Origin: JBGAPI01 sp044221335
GTDB lineage: Bacteria; Pseudomonadota; Gammaproteobacteria; Xanthomonadales; Ahniellaceae
NCBI GenBank assembly: GCA_044221335.1
Contig: JBGAPI010000055.1
Coordinates: 1-36,951 of the forward strand
DNA length: 36,951 nucleotides
Reading direction: 5' to 3'
The notes under the pieces were generated by a model. It made no database searches and was not told where the DNA came from. It saw only the letters and a list, made by a program, of their open reading frames with translations. Position 1 is the stretch's first letter; each line of letters starts with the position of its first letter. This document shows, in pieces, positions 14,729-22,152 of the stretch. The translations under genes and the position numbers were made by a program.

Positions 14729-15739
14729 CTACAGTGCCTTGTCGAAGAAGGCCAGTGCGGCATCCGACCCCGACTGCCCCAGCCAGAACAGCGCCTTCTC
14801 CTTGGCGGCCCTCGGAGCGTCGGACTTCAGCAGCGCGATCAGCGCCGCGTCGCCCTCGCCGGCCTTCAGCTGCGACAGCGCGAACACCGCCTGCTCGATG
14901 CCGTCCTCAGATTGCTCTTGGCGGATCGCCGCGAGGATGTCGTCCTTGGCGCGACGGTCGCCCGACTGCGCCATCCAGAACAGCGCTCGGCTGCGCACCT
15001 CGTGATTGGCGTCGGACGTCGAGATCCGCTTGATCCGGGCGTAGCCGTCGCCGATCTTGGCCTCGGACAGCACGAAGATCGCGTGCTCGCGCAGTTCGGG
15101 GCTGGGGTCGAGCGTCGCGTAGTGATCGACCAGCTCGACGCCCGCCAGGCCACGCATCTGGCCGATCCAGAACAGCGCCTTCTCGCGTGCGGCGCGCGGC
15201 TCGACCGGCTTCGCGAACTCGGCGAGGTGTGCGGTCGCGGCGTCCGCGCGGTGGTAAGCGATCGCCGCCAACAGGAGATCGTCGTCGTCCTTGTGCCCGC
15301 GCTGGCGGTACTGCGCGTCAAGAAAATCGAGACTGACGGCGTCGGTGACGTCGGCAAGGACCGACGGCTCGACCTTGGCGCGCACCGGACAGGTCGCGCC
15401 ATAGGCCCGGACCTGATCGATCCGTCCGCCCTGCGCATGGACGTAGACCGCGAGGCGATCGGTCGGCGCCGGAGCGTCGATGCTGTTGGTCGTGCCCCAA
15501 CTGCTGCTCCTGCGGTCGAGATCGCAGCCGACAGCGTGGCCGCGACCGGCATCGAACGAGAAGCAGCAGGGCACGCCGTCGCTCTCGATCATCGCCACGG
15601 TGTAGACGGACCAGCCGTCGTGCTGGCGGATCCGGTCGGCCAGGTTTCCGCCGGGATGGCTGCCTGCGGCAGCAATTCCCATCCGTGGCACCGCGACCAG
15701 GAGGGCGAGGGGCAAGATGGCCAGCGCTCTGAAGTTCAT
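14729..15739 (-). CDS. Secreted HEAT-repeat protein (336 aa)
   Basis: A Sec signal (MNFRALAILPLALLVAVPRMGIAAAG) is followed by a beta-rich region with Cys residues (GVPCCFSFDAG, CDLD, ATCPVRAKV) and then by tandem helical repeats. The recurring unit is AAREKALFWIGQM, VRSRALFWMAQSG, IEQAVFALSQLK and AKEKALFWLGQSG, which is HEAT/PBS-lyase-like repeat spacing. Such solenoids bind proteins. It is the last gene of the sigma factor operon; its ATG overlaps the stop of the second HEAT gene by four bases (ATGA), so the two are translationally coupled. A role as periplasmic output or sensor of the sigma system is inferred. Confidence 0.75.
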   Translation of the reverse strand: MNFRALAILPLALLVAVPRMGIAAAGSHPGGNLADRIRQHDGWSVYTVAMIESDGVPCCFSFDAGRGHAVGCDLDRRSSSWGTTNSIDAPAPTDRLAVYVHAQGGRIDQVRAYGATCPVRAKVEPSVLADVTDAVSLDFLDAQYRQRGHKDDDDLLLAAIAYHRADAATAHLAEFAKPVEPRAAREKALFWIGQMRGLAGVELVDHYATLDPSPELREHAIFVLSEAKIGDGYARIKRISTSDANHEVRSRALFWMAQSGDRRAKDDILAAIRQEQSEDGIEQAVFALSQLKAGEGDAALIALLKSDAPRAAKEKALFWLGQSGSDAALAFFDKAL

Positions 15740-17025
15740 TGTTTCAGCTCTCCCTCGATCACGGTCAGGGCGTGCTCGCTGCCCATCGCCGACAGCAGGC
15801 GGAGGATGCTGCGCTTCTCCTCCTTGCTGGTCGTGGCCTTGTAGATCTCGATCAGGCGATCGTCGTCGCCCGACACCATCAGTCCCTGCAACACGGCATC
15901 GCGCAGTTCCGGCGGCAGATCGCCGCGCTTGTAGACGCGCACCAGCGCATCGCCGGCGTCGGCGACACCGAGCGCGTGCAGCGCGGCCTCGCGGGTCTTC
16001 AGGTTGCCGGGCTGGGTCGCGATCGCCTCGAGCAGCTTGGAGTCGCCGGCGATGCCGAGCGCGTTCACGATCTCCTCCTGTTGTTTGGGGTCGCTGGTGG
16101 ACTTCAGCAGCTCGCCGAGTTCCGGCGCTGCGTCCATCGCTCCCAGGGAGTGGATCGCCTCGTTGCGCAACTCCGCGGTCGTCTCGGTGCGCGCGGCCTT
16201 CAGCACCAGGTCCTTGCGATCCGCCGCCAGCCAGGCATGGATCACTTCCTTGCGATCCTCCAGCGACTTGCTGCCGGCATAGATCGCGAGCAGCTTCTCC
16301 TCACCGCGGCTCTCGCCGCTGATCCCGAGCATCCGGATCGCCTCCCGACGCAGCGCGTCCTCGCTGTTGTTGGAAGCGATCTCGGCGACCACGTCGAGTC
16401 CGCGCTCGCCATCCATCTGCGCCAGCACGAACAGGGCGCGCTGCCGGGTGCGCAACGCGTACTTGCCGGCGACCACGCGCTTCAGCAGCGGCAGCGCCTT
16501 GTCCTCCGGCATCTGCATCAGCGCCTCGACGGCGGCCTCGGCGAGATCGTCCGACTCTTCCTCGCGACCATGGCCGCCGTTGGCCGGATGCCCCGACCCG
16601 ACCCGTGCGTCGCCGGCGACCGCCTGCGCGAGCTTGCCGTCGCTGCGCGCCAGCAGCGAGGCGGCCTCGGTGTTCCAGCGGCTCTGCGGGAAATCGCGCT
16701 TCAGTCGATCGGCCGTGCCCTTGGCCTCACCGATGCGGTGCGCCTGCACCAGCACGTAGACCTGCCAATAGACCGCGGTGTCCGCACTCGCCGGCTCGCG
16801 CGCTCGCAGCTCCTTCTCCAGCGTCGTGAATCGCTCGAGGGCCTTCGACCAGTCGGCCTTCTGCAGCGCGTCCTGGCCGTCCCAGTAGACCTGGCTCGCG
16901 GTCGGGTCGGCGGGCACGCCGTCGGCGGCGGTGAGCGCATGGGAGGGCGCCGACAGCACCAGGCCCAGGGCCAGCGTGAGCGGCAGCAATGCAGATCGAA
17001 TCATGCAAACTCGCATCGTGTTCAC
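15736..17025 (-). CDS. Secreted HEAT-repeat protein (429 aa)
   Basis: Begins with a Sec signal (SALLPLTLALGLVLSAPSHALT). A TPR-like helical pair follows (YWDGQDALQKADWSKALERF and YWQVYVLVQAHRIGEAKG). From about residue 150 to the end run many HEAT-like repeats such as ALRTRQRALFVLAQM, DALRREAIRMLGISG, ELRNEAIHSLGAM, KTREAALHALGV and ELRDAVLQGLMVSG. The GTG at 17025 has GAGGAA just upstream; ATGs at 17016 and 17004 are alternatives. It starts nine bases after the anti-sigma-like gene and overlaps the next HEAT gene by four bases. Both HEAT proteins look like products of an old duplication with different N-terminal domains. Their partners are unknown. Confidence 0.78.
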   Translation of the reverse strand: MNTMRVCMIRSALLPLTLALGLVLSAPSHALTAADGVPADPTASQVYWDGQDALQKADWSKALERFTTLEKELRAREPASADTAVYWQVYVLVQAHRIGEAKGTADRLKRDFPQSRWNTEAASLLARSDGKLAQAVAGDARVGSGHPANGGHGREEESDDLAEAAVEALMQMPEDKALPLLKRVVAGKYALRTRQRALFVLAQMDGERGLDVVAEIASNNSEDALRREAIRMLGISGESRGEEKLLAIYAGSKSLEDRKEVIHAWLAADRKDLVLKAARTETTAELRNEAIHSLGAMDAAPELGELLKSTSDPKQQEEIVNALGIAGDSKLLEAIATQPGNLKTREAALHALGVADAGDALVRVYKRGDLPPELRDAVLQGLMVSGDDDRLIEIYKATTSKEEKRSILRLLSAMGSEHALTVIEGELKQ

Positions 17026-17034
17026 TCGAATTCC

Positions 17035-17871
17035 TCAGCTCGGTCGGGACGGGCGGGCGGCGTCGCGGGTCAGTGCCGCGCCCACCGCTCGCATCTGGAA
17101 CAACAGGTCGCTCCGCTGAAGATGCGCGCGCCAGCTGTCCTGGTCTTGGATGGCGCTCGTGCCGTCGCGGTTAGCAAGATCGATCAGCAGGGGTTCGACC
17201 TGGCGCAGCACCGTGACGACGCGCGGGTCGCCGGAACGTTCCGCGGCCTGCTGGTACACGCGATTCGCGGCGAGCAGATCGGCAACCCGTTCCGGCGGCG
17301 GCTGCACGCTGCCGCCGCGATCGTTGGCGACGGTCAGCAGCAGGTTCTCGGTAGCGCGCAGGTGCTCGGCGACGTAGTAGGACCGCACGCGCGCAGCGCC
17401 CCGGATCTCGCCGCCGTGCACCTCGTTGACGCGCGGGCCGTCGCCGCTGGCGACCGTCGGCGGCGGTCCCTGCGGCCCCGGCGCATTGATGTAGGTCGTG
17501 GTGCCGATCGCGACCAGCGCGACGACCGCGAGCACCGCGATCGGGCGCGGCGCCAGCAGCGCGGCGATACCGCGGCGCCATCCGCTCGCGAACGATGGCG
17601 CGGGTTCGCGCGGGCGACGGTCGAGCTCGGGCTCGATCGCGGTCCAGACGCGCGCCTCGAAACCCGGGTCGGGCTCGGCGAGCGGCAGGGCATCGACCTC
17701 GTTCAGGGTCGCCAGCAGCTCGTTCATCCGCCGGCGCAGCTCCGGATCGATGAACAGCCGGTCCTCGATCTCGGCGATGCGCGCCGCGGTGAGCCCATCG
17801 CGATAGTGGTAGAGGACCAGCTCGTCGTCGCTGATCGGATCGTCGGGGAGATGCTGTTCGATGAGGTTCAT
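17035..17871 (-). CDS. Anti-sigma factor-like single-pass membrane protein
   Basis: 278 residues: a cytosolic N-terminal part of about 100 residues, one transmembrane helix (RPIAVLAVVALVAIGTTTYI, near residue 110) and a periplasmic helical C-terminal part. The opening ISDDELVLYHYRDGLTAARIAEIEDRL resembles the N-terminal sigma-binding segment of zf-HC2-type anti-sigma factors, but the His/Cys zinc ligands are not obvious, so it may be a zinc-less variant. It starts three bases after the ECF sigma gene, the standard position for a cognate anti-sigma. Function is inferred from topology and position. The signal it senses is unknown. Confidence 0.75.
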   Translation of the reverse strand: MNLIEQHLPDDPISDDELVLYHYRDGLTAARIAEIEDRLFIDPELRRRMNELLATLNEVDALPLAEPDPGFEARVWTAIEPELDRRPREPAPSFASGWRRGIAALLAPRPIAVLAVVALVAIGTTTYINAPGPQGPPPTVASGDGPRVNEVHGGEIRGAARVRSYYVAEHLRATENLLLTVANDRGGSVQPPPERVADLLAANRVYQQAAERSGDPRVVTVLRQVEPLLIDLANRDGTSAIQDQDSWRAHLQRSDLLFQMRAVGAALTRDAARPSRPS

Positions 17872-17874
17872 GGT

Positions 17875-18432
17875 TCACCCTGCCTGGACCAGTGCCAGGC
17901 GCAGCTTGCGGACCGCGCGGAACACCGCCTGCTTGCTGCTGTCGACCGACAGCGACAGTTGCCCGGCGATGTGCTCCAGCGAATGGCCCTCGTGGTGGCG
18001 CAACAAGAATGCCGTACGTTCGAGGTCGGACAGGCGCGCCAGCTCGCGCGCGATGCCGCGTCCGAGGTCGCCGATCTCGGCGCGCCGCTCCGGAGTCGGC
18101 GCCTCGTCGGCCGGCTCGCCCGCCGAGGAATCCTCGTCGTCCAGCGCCGCCTCGGCATCGACCCGCCGACGCTTGCGGATCTGCTCCAGCGCGGCATTGA
18201 CCGCGATCCGGTGCAGCCACGTGCCGAAGCTCGACCGCGCATCGAATGCCGGCAGGTGGCGCCAGGCGTTGAGGAGCGCCTCCTGCACCGCATCTTCCGC
18301 CAGTGCCGGGTCGCGGGTGATCCGCAAGGCGACGCGGTACAGCGTCCGCGCGTGCGCGTCCACCAGCCGCCGGAACGCCTGCCGGTCTCCGCGGACCGCC
18401 GCGGCGATCCGTTCCTGTTCTTCCCCAGTCAT
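17875..18432 (-). CDS. ECF-family RNA polymerase sigma factor
   Basis: 185 residues with the two ECF regions. Sigma-2: RRLVDAHARTLYRVALRITR, then DPALAEDAVQEALLNAWRHL and the DNA-melting stretch SFGTWLHRIAVNAALEQI. A 35-residue acidic linker follows (DDEDSSAGEPADEAPTPE). Sigma-4: LSDLERTAFLLRHHEGHSLE with the helix-turn-helix IAGQLSLSVDSSKQAVFRA. It should direct RNA polymerase to a small regulon when released by the anti-sigma encoded three bases downstream. The ATG at 18432 gives the usual short ECF N-terminus; the frame is open further upstream but into non-conserved sequence. It leads a four-gene operon with two HEAT-repeat proteins. Confidence 0.93.
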   Translation of the reverse strand: MTGEEQERIAAAVRGDRQAFRRLVDAHARTLYRVALRITRDPALAEDAVQEALLNAWRHLPAFDARSSFGTWLHRIAVNAALEQIRKRRRVDAEAALDDEDSSAGEPADEAPTPERRAEIGDLGRGIARELARLSDLERTAFLLRHHEGHSLEHIAGQLSLSVDSSKQAVFRAVRKLRLALVQAG

Positions 18433-18476
18433 GGACCCTTGGATGCAGGACGGCGCGAAATGGTTAGCCGGAAGGC

Positions 18477-18587
18477 AGGGCGCGCCCCGCGCGCCGTTGC
18501 GAGGCGCACCAAATCCAGTGGCAGGGGCGCAAGCGCCTACCGCGCCACCTACCGTAGCCAAAGAGCATCGGGGCTTGCGCCCCTCCC
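18477..18587. repeat. Composite REP-like region (families B and C)
   Basis: 18477-18500 (AGGGCGCGCC...GCGCGCCGTTGC) matches the left half of the family B palindrome at 10331. After it, GGCAGGGGCGCAAGCGCC at 18520-18537 and GGGGCTTGCGCCCCTCCC at 18570-18587 form an inverted repeat of another family. It lies in the 208-bp gap between the divergent sigma factor and gmd-like genes. Confidence 0.6.
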
Positions 18588-18640
18588 ACAGGAGCCGGCT
18601 ATCGTTGCCCGCCCTCACCACCCCGTCTTTCGAGGCCCTC

Positions 18641-19705
18641 TTGCCCCAGCGCCGTCTCCTCATCACCGGCATCAGCGGCCAGGATGGCAGCTATCTCGCC
18701 GAGACGGCGGTGCTCGCGGGCGACGAGGTGCACGGCATCAGCCGTGACCCGGAGGCCGCCCGCGTGCGCCTCGCGGCCATGTCCGGAATGTCCCCCGGCG
18801 TCGTCGAGCAGCTGGTCGTCCATCGCGGCGATCTCGCCGACGGCGACTGCCTGGCCGAACGGGTCGCCGCGATCCGGCCCGACGAGATCTACCACCTCGG
18901 CGCGCAGAGCCTGGTCGCGGCGTCCTACGACCAGGCTGCACTGACGATGGACTGCAACGTGCTGGGCACCCAGCGGATGCTCGCGGCAGTCGTGGCGGCG
19001 GGCGGCACGGCACGCTTCTTCCACGCCTCGAGCTCGGAAATGTTCGGCCGCGCCGACAGCGCCACCCAATCGGAATCGACCCCGTTCCGCCCCTGCTCGC
19101 CGTACGCGATCTCGAAACAGGCCGCGCACGAGCTGACCGCGCACCACCGCGACGCGCTCGGCCTCTTCGCCTGCAACGGCATCCTGTTCAACCACGACTC
19201 GCCGCGCCGCGCCGACGCCTTCGTGTCGAAGAAGATCGCCCGCGGCCTGGTGGCGATCGTGCTCGGCCGGCAGTCGGTGCTCGCCCTCGGCAACCTCGAT
19301 GCGCGCCGCGACTGGTCGCATGCCCGGGATGTGGTCGCCGCGATGTCCGCCATCCTGCGCGCGCCACGCCCGGACGACTTCGTGATCGCGAGCGGGCAGC
19401 AGCATTCCGTCCGCGAGGTGGTCGACGCCGCGGCCGCCGCACTGGAGCTGGAGCTGGTCTGGGAGGGCACTGGTCGCGACGAGGTCGCGCGGGTCACGCG
19501 CGCCGCTGCCCGCCATGCCTGTCGCCCCGGCGAGGTCGTGGTCCGCGTCGATCCGTCGTTCTTCCGGGTACAGGATCTGCCGGCCCTCTGCGGTGACGCG
19601 GGCAAGGCACGACGGCAGCTCGGCTGGCGCTCGACCGTCTCCTTCGGCGCGATGCTGGCGGAGATGGTGGACTACGAGCTGGCGGTCGCCACCGCATCCG
19701 AATAG
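18641..19705 (+). CDS. GDP-mannose 4,6-dehydratase-like NAD(P)-dependent sugar dehydratase
   Basis: 354 residues from TTG 18641, with a short-chain dehydrogenase fold. The N-terminal nucleotide motif is ITGISGQDGSYLAE (residues 8-20), typical of Gmd. Then EIYHLGAQSLVAASY, FHASSSEMFG (Ser132, Glu133) and the catalytic YAISK (Tyr155, Lys159), followed by ARRDWSHARDVV. Gmd converts GDP-mannose to GDP-4-keto-6-deoxymannose, the precursor of GDP-fucose, GDP-rhamnose and related sugars. The NHDSPRRADAFVSKKI stretch is close to the Gmd NHESPRRG..FVTRKI. I chose TTG because GAGG stands a few bases before it and no ATG fits. It overlaps the convergent glycosyltransferase gene by 34 bp. It probably supplies a deoxysugar to the surrounding glycan genes. 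Confidence 0.8.
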   Translation: MPQRRLLITGISGQDGSYLAETAVLAGDEVHGISRDPEAARVRLAAMSGMSPGVVEQLVVHRGDLADGDCLAERVAAIRPDEIYHLGAQSLVAASYDQAALTMDCNVLGTQRMLAAVVAAGGTARFFHASSSEMFGRADSATQSESTPFRPCSPYAISKQAAHELTAHHRDALGLFACNGILFNHDSPRRADAFVSKKIARGLVAIVLGRQSVLALGNLDARRDWSHARDVVAAMSAILRAPRPDDFVIASGQQHSVREVVDAAAAALELELVWEGTGRDEVARVTRAAARHACRPGEVVVRVDPSFFRVQDLPALCGDAGKARRQLGWRSTVSFGAMLAEMVDYELAVATASE

Positions 19706-20850
19706 ACCGCGATGAGTCGCGTCACGAGCGGCGCCGCGGCGTGCTCGCGGCGCAGGACATCGTGGCCGGCGGCGGCCAGTCGTTGGGCGAGACCCGATTC
19801 GCTCGAGAGCGCGCGCAACGCGGCGACGAATCCCTCCGCATCGTCGGCGATCATCAGTTCGCGGCGGTCGGCGACCGGAAGCCCACGGGCCGCGATCGTC
19901 GTCGCGACCACCGGCAGTCCGCGCGCGAACGCCTCGAGGATGCGCATCCGGATGCCCGACGCGATCCTGAGCGGCAGCAGCACCACGCCGCCGGCGGGAA
20001 ACGCGTCGATCGATTCTGCCGGAGATGCGTGGTGTTCGACCCGGAGGCCGCTCACGCCGTCCCCGTAGCAGTGAAGCCGCGAGCCCGGCAGCACCGCCTC
20101 GATCGCCGGCAGCAGCACACGCTCGAACCAGGCCAATGCATCTCGATTCGGGAACCAGCCGGCACTGCCCGACAGCAGCAGTGCCGGCGCGCCGGTCACG
20201 GCGGCGGCGGCGGGAAGCACAGCGTCGAACGGCGGCGGAACGACGCCGACCCGACCACGCTGCTCCGGCGGCAATGCCGCGGCGAGCACTGCACCGTCCT
20301 CGGCGGTCAGCGCGACCACCCGGGCCACCCGCGCGGCGGCGGCCTGCTCGTAGCGGGCCAGCCGTCGGGCCTCCAGCGCGAGCCATGGCCGCAGCGGCTG
20401 TGCGGCCGCCAGCTGGCGCCACAGGTCGGACTCGACGTTCTGCATCCGGAGTACCACCGGGACGCGGCCTGCGGCGGCGTCCTCCGCGGATGCCAACGCC
20501 TGCAGTTGCTCCACGTGTATCACGTCGGGACGGAAATCACCGATCAGTGCTGCCACCACTTCGGCGACCGCGGCATGGCGATGCCGCTCGATCGCCAGCG
20601 GCCGACCGCTGGTGACGGCCCGGAGAACGCAGGTCGGCCACGACGGGCGCTGCACCGCGACGAAGCGGCAGGTCGCGATCGCCGCCAGCTCGGCGGGGAT
20701 CGCACGAGGGTCCGCCGCGGATTCGGTCGGCGCGACCAGCGCGAGCCCATGCCCGGCCGCGGCCAGCGCGGTCATCGTGTTCCACAGGGCCAGGCGACCG
20801 CCGTCGACCGGCGGCCAGGGCGACTTGGTGGCGACGATCAGGATGCGCAT
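19672..20850 (-). CDS. Glycosyltransferase, GT4-like
   Basis: 392 residues starting MRILIVATKSPWPPVDGGRL, the Gly-rich loop of GT-B glycosyltransferases. A C-terminal donor domain contains LLLSGSAGWFPNRDALAWF, VVLLPLRIASGIRMRILEAF and GLPVVATTIAARGL with an E-x7-like pattern. The family transfers a sugar from a nucleotide donor to a growing glycan at the cytosolic face of the membrane. Its 3' end overlaps the gmd-like gene by 34 bp (convergent). It is divergent from the next glycosyltransferase across 93 bp that must hold both promoters. The start at 20850 is the first plausible ATG before the conserved loop. Donor and acceptor are unknown. Confidence 0.85.
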   Translation of the reverse strand: MRILIVATKSPWPPVDGGRLALWNTMTALAAAGHGLALVAPTESAADPRAIPAELAAIATCRFVAVQRPSWPTCVLRAVTSGRPLAIERHRHAAVAEVVAALIGDFRPDVIHVEQLQALASAEDAAAGRVPVVLRMQNVESDLWRQLAAAQPLRPWLALEARRLARYEQAAAARVARVVALTAEDGAVLAAALPPEQRGRVGVVPPPFDAVLPAAAAVTGAPALLLSGSAGWFPNRDALAWFERVLLPAIEAVLPGSRLHCYGDGVSGLRVEHHASPAESIDAFPAGGVVLLPLRIASGIRMRILEAFARGLPVVATTIAARGLPVADRRELMIADDAEGFVAALRALSSESGLAQRLAAAGHDVLRREHAAAPLVTRLIAVYSDAVATASS

Positions 20851-20943
20851 GCAGCGACGGCTCGCGCCCGGCGGAAGGAGACGGGAGAGCATAGCCGGCG
20901 CCGCGTCGACAGCCCGCGGCGCGACCGCCACAATCGCGCCCCG

Positions 20944-22152
20944 ATGAACGTCCTCTTCGTCACCGCCCGCTTCCCGCAGCAGGGGCCGCGCGGCGACCAG
21001 CTGCGGGCATTCCAGCAGCTCACCCGGCTGGCGCGGACGCATCGCATCGTGCTGCTGTGCTTCGCCGAGCCGGACCGCGCGGCCGACGCGGCGCGGGTGC
21101 GCGAGATCTGTGCCGACGTGGTCGTCGTGACGCGCTCGCCACTGACCGCTGTTCCCGCGCTGATCGGCGCCGCGTTCGGCGACCGGCCGCTGCAGGCGGC
21201 GCTGTACGACCCGGCCTGCGCTGCGGCCGACCTCGCCGGCCTCGTCGCCCGCCACCGGATCGAGCTCGTGCACCTGCAGGTCGCGCGCCTCGGCAGGCTG
21301 GTCGACGGTCTCGATGGACTCCCCTGCGTGCTCGACCTGGTCGACGCGCTGTCGCTCAACATGGCGCGCCGCGCGGCGCTCGAGCGCGGCCCGATCGGCT
21401 GGCTTGCCGCCGTCGAGGCTCGGCGGCTGCTGCCCTACGAGCGAGCGCTGGTCGACCGGGTGGCGGCCGCGGCCGTGTCGGCGGCACCGGACCGTCACCA
21501 CCTCGCGCGCGAGGGGATCACGCTGTTGCCGAACGCGGTCGACTTCGCGGCCTTTCCGTTCCGTCGCGAACCCCGGCGCGCCGACACCGTGGTGTTCGTC
21601 GGCAACCTCGGCTACTTCCCCAACGTCGACGGCGTGGGCTGGCTGGTCGACGCGGTGATGCCGCGGGCCCGTGCGCTGCGTCCCGCGTTGCGGCTGCGGC
21701 TGGTCGGCGCGAGGCCGGACCGGCGCCTCGTCGCCCTCGCCGCCCGCCACGACTGGATCGATCTGGTCGGCCCCGTCGAGTCGGTCCACGCCGAACTCGC
21801 CACCGCGCGGCTCGCGGTGGTGCCATTGCGCACCGGCTCCGGCCAGCAGCTGAAGCTGCTGGAGGCGATGGCCGCCGGCACGCCGGCGGTGACGACCTCC
21901 CTGTCGGTCGCCGGCATCGATTCGGCCGAGGCGCCGGTGACGCATCGCCGACAACTGCTGGTGGCGGATTCCGCCGCGGACTTCGCCGCCGCGATCGTCG
22001 AGCTCGCGACCGACGATGCGCTGTGCGACGCGATCGCCACCGCCGCGCGCGCGCATGTCGAGGCGCACCACGACGCCGATCGGGTCGCCGGGATCCTCGA
22101 CCGACTTTGGCACGCCGCGGCCGCCGCGACGGTCGGTTCAGCCGCCGGCTGA
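20944..22152 (+). CDS. Glycosyltransferase, GT4-like
   Basis: 402 residues beginning MNVLFVTARFPQQGPRGDQL (N-terminal acceptor domain, GT-B). The donor domain carries VVFVGNLGYFPNVDGVGWLV, RLRLVGARPDRRLVALAA, VVPLRTGSGQQLKLLEAMAA and GTPAVTTSLSVAGI. The GSGQQLKLLEAMA stretch is the conserved E-x7-E-like region. It is similar in layout to the divergent glycosyltransferase but only distantly related. ATG 20944 is the clear start. Its end overlaps the convergent ligase-like gene by 15 bp. Likely it adds one sugar of the exopolysaccharide or O-antigen made here. Confidence 0.85.
   Translation: MNVLFVTARFPQQGPRGDQLRAFQQLTRLARTHRIVLLCFAEPDRAADAARVREICADVVVVTRSPLTAVPALIGAAFGDRPLQAALYDPACAAADLAGLVARHRIELVHLQVARLGRLVDGLDGLPCVLDLVDALSLNMARRAALERGPIGWLAAVEARRLLPYERALVDRVAAAAVSAAPDRHHLAREGITLLPNAVDFAAFPFRREPRRADTVVFVGNLGYFPNVDGVGWLVDAVMPRARALRPALRLRLVGARPDRRLVALAARHDWIDLVGPVESVHAELATARLAVVPLRTGSGQQLKLLEAMAAGTPAVTTSLSVAGIDSAEAPVTHRRQLLVADSAADFAAAIVELATDDALCDAIATAARAHVEAHHDADRVAGILDRLWHAAAAATVGSAAG

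Noticed and set aside
15739..18747. A 1002-codon open frame on the plus strand
   Set aside because: It is antisense to the sigma factor, anti-sigma and HEAT genes, which have clear domains on the minus strand.
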